This document shows positions 63,455-64,000 of a DNA stretch of 64,000 nt, piece after piece. Under the pieces are notes generated by a model. It did not search any database. It was not told the DNA's origin and saw nothing but the letters and a program-made list of their open reading frames with translations. The number at the start of each line of letters is the position of its first letter. The first letter of the stretch is position 1. A program made the position numbers and the translations under genes. Source of the DNA: Hofstenia miamia (taxonomy: Eukaryota; Xenacoelomorpha; Acoela); assembly GCA_004352715.1 (NCBI GenBank), contig SCFE01000118.1, positions 696,607 through 760,606 of the forward strand. The letters run 5' to 3'.

Positions 63455-63935
63455 CAGTGGTTCTCAATCTTTCTTGTACTGTGACCGTCATTACTATTTT
63501 GAATGTGGTGGCGGCACAATTTTGGATATCATTTTAAACTTAAACAGCCTGGGGATCTTTTTTCGGCGCCGCGACCTCTGACTTTATGCACGGCACGCAT
63601 TAATGGGTTTGGAACATCTTTGAACATATCAAGAAACAATCAAAAATTTTTGTTGCTTCCATGTGCTCAAAATCTTAAAAATAGGGTCTGCATGAATATT
63701 AGGTATGGAGAGAATTTAAATCGTTTTCAAAAATTCGAAATTTTCAGAGAAAACTAGTTAATCTTTTCGACAACCTCTGGAATAGCAATACGCTTTAATA
63801 GAAAATGTCAACATTGCGTTAAAGTAGTTCCCCAATAGACCTACCAATAGACTTGGTAAACATTCCTTATAAGTGTGGAAAAATGGTTTGCCTTTTGAAA
63901 TGGACATCAGGCTATTTAAGATTAACCGTCTTTTC
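63455..63935 (+). repeat. hAT-derived non-autonomous repeat, longest copy
   Basis: It begins CAGTGGTTCTCAATCTTTCT, the common hAT terminal start CAGNGGTTCTCAA. It continues through CGCCGCGACCTCTGACTT, AGGTATGGAGAGAATTTAAA and TTTGAAATGGACATCAGGCT. Matching blocks occur at 42187, 51690, 53596 and 57640. The open frame across the middle shows no transposase. The right end was not identified before 64000. Confidence 0.65.
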
Positions 63936-64000
63936 CAGTTCGAAGCAAAGATTCATGCTTCCAATAACATGTGAAATTTGACTGATTTATTTAAAAAAAT

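Noticed and set aside
1-64000. CRISPR arrays, bacterial operons, riboswitches, rRNA
   Set aside because: None seen. Intron structure and transposon content are those of an animal nuclear genome.

Overview
The window is AT-rich, intron-bearing animal nuclear DNA, most likely from an arthropod or other invertebrate. Two things point that way: a nicotinic-type Cys-loop receptor gene with GT-AG introns, and a dense mixture of LINE, Ty3/gypsy, copia-like, Tc1/mariner, hAT-like and PIF/Harbinger-like remnants. I cannot name the species. The sequence is a draft: two N runs of exactly 1000 bases, one of 129, and single-N joins at 1239, 4220, 33015, 40630, 44244 and 50623. At least two of these joins separate near-identical direct duplications.

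Layout. Positions 1-4219 hold a decayed Ty3/gypsy element on the minus strand (RNase H, RT, protease, zinc knuckle, gag, primer-binding site, truncated 5' LTR). Positions 4262-8701 hold a minus-strand APE-type LINE, split near its 3' end by a solo LTR of the same gypsy family (4700-5319, TG...CA ends, 5-bp target duplication AATAG). A related LINE fragment lies on the plus strand at 8930-9760. Positions 10779-13352 form a Harbinger-like element with long inverted ends and a TAA duplication; it contains a gap and a second, nested repeat-rich element. Two stretches may be host coding exons: 14675-15095 (minus) and 19146-19486 (plus). The last exon of the plus-strand pair is tandemly copied in 193-bp units. 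Positions 18371-18930 hold a broken copy of a repeated gene family.

The only convincing host gene is a divergent Cys-loop ligand-gated ion channel subunit on the minus strand. Its four exons are 58422-58811, 36561-36833, 24199-24484 and 21620-22134; all splice phases match and they encode 487 residues. The Cys-loop and the four membrane segments are recognisable. The vicinal cysteines of loop C are absent, loop C carries an insertion of about 30 residues, and the pore helix is unusual (Lys at 2', Glu at 4', His at 16').

The introns carry most of the mobile elements: a copia-type RNase H fragment (23221-23669), a Tc1-like element interrupted by a hAT-type MITE (27650-29457), a LINE tail (30540-30760), a restriction-like-endonuclease LINE sitting in a (TAA)n tract (43051-44917) that meets a second LINE tail to tail, a second Tc1-like element with precise TA duplications (47141-47999), and a hAT-type MITE with an 8-bp duplication beside exon 1 (57999-58296). 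Beyond exon 1 (58812-64000) there are hAT- and pogo-like ends and a degenerate exon-like stretch at 61965-62192. I found no convincing new biological system. The points most worth following up are the odd receptor, the duplicated terminal exon, and the transposon nesting.
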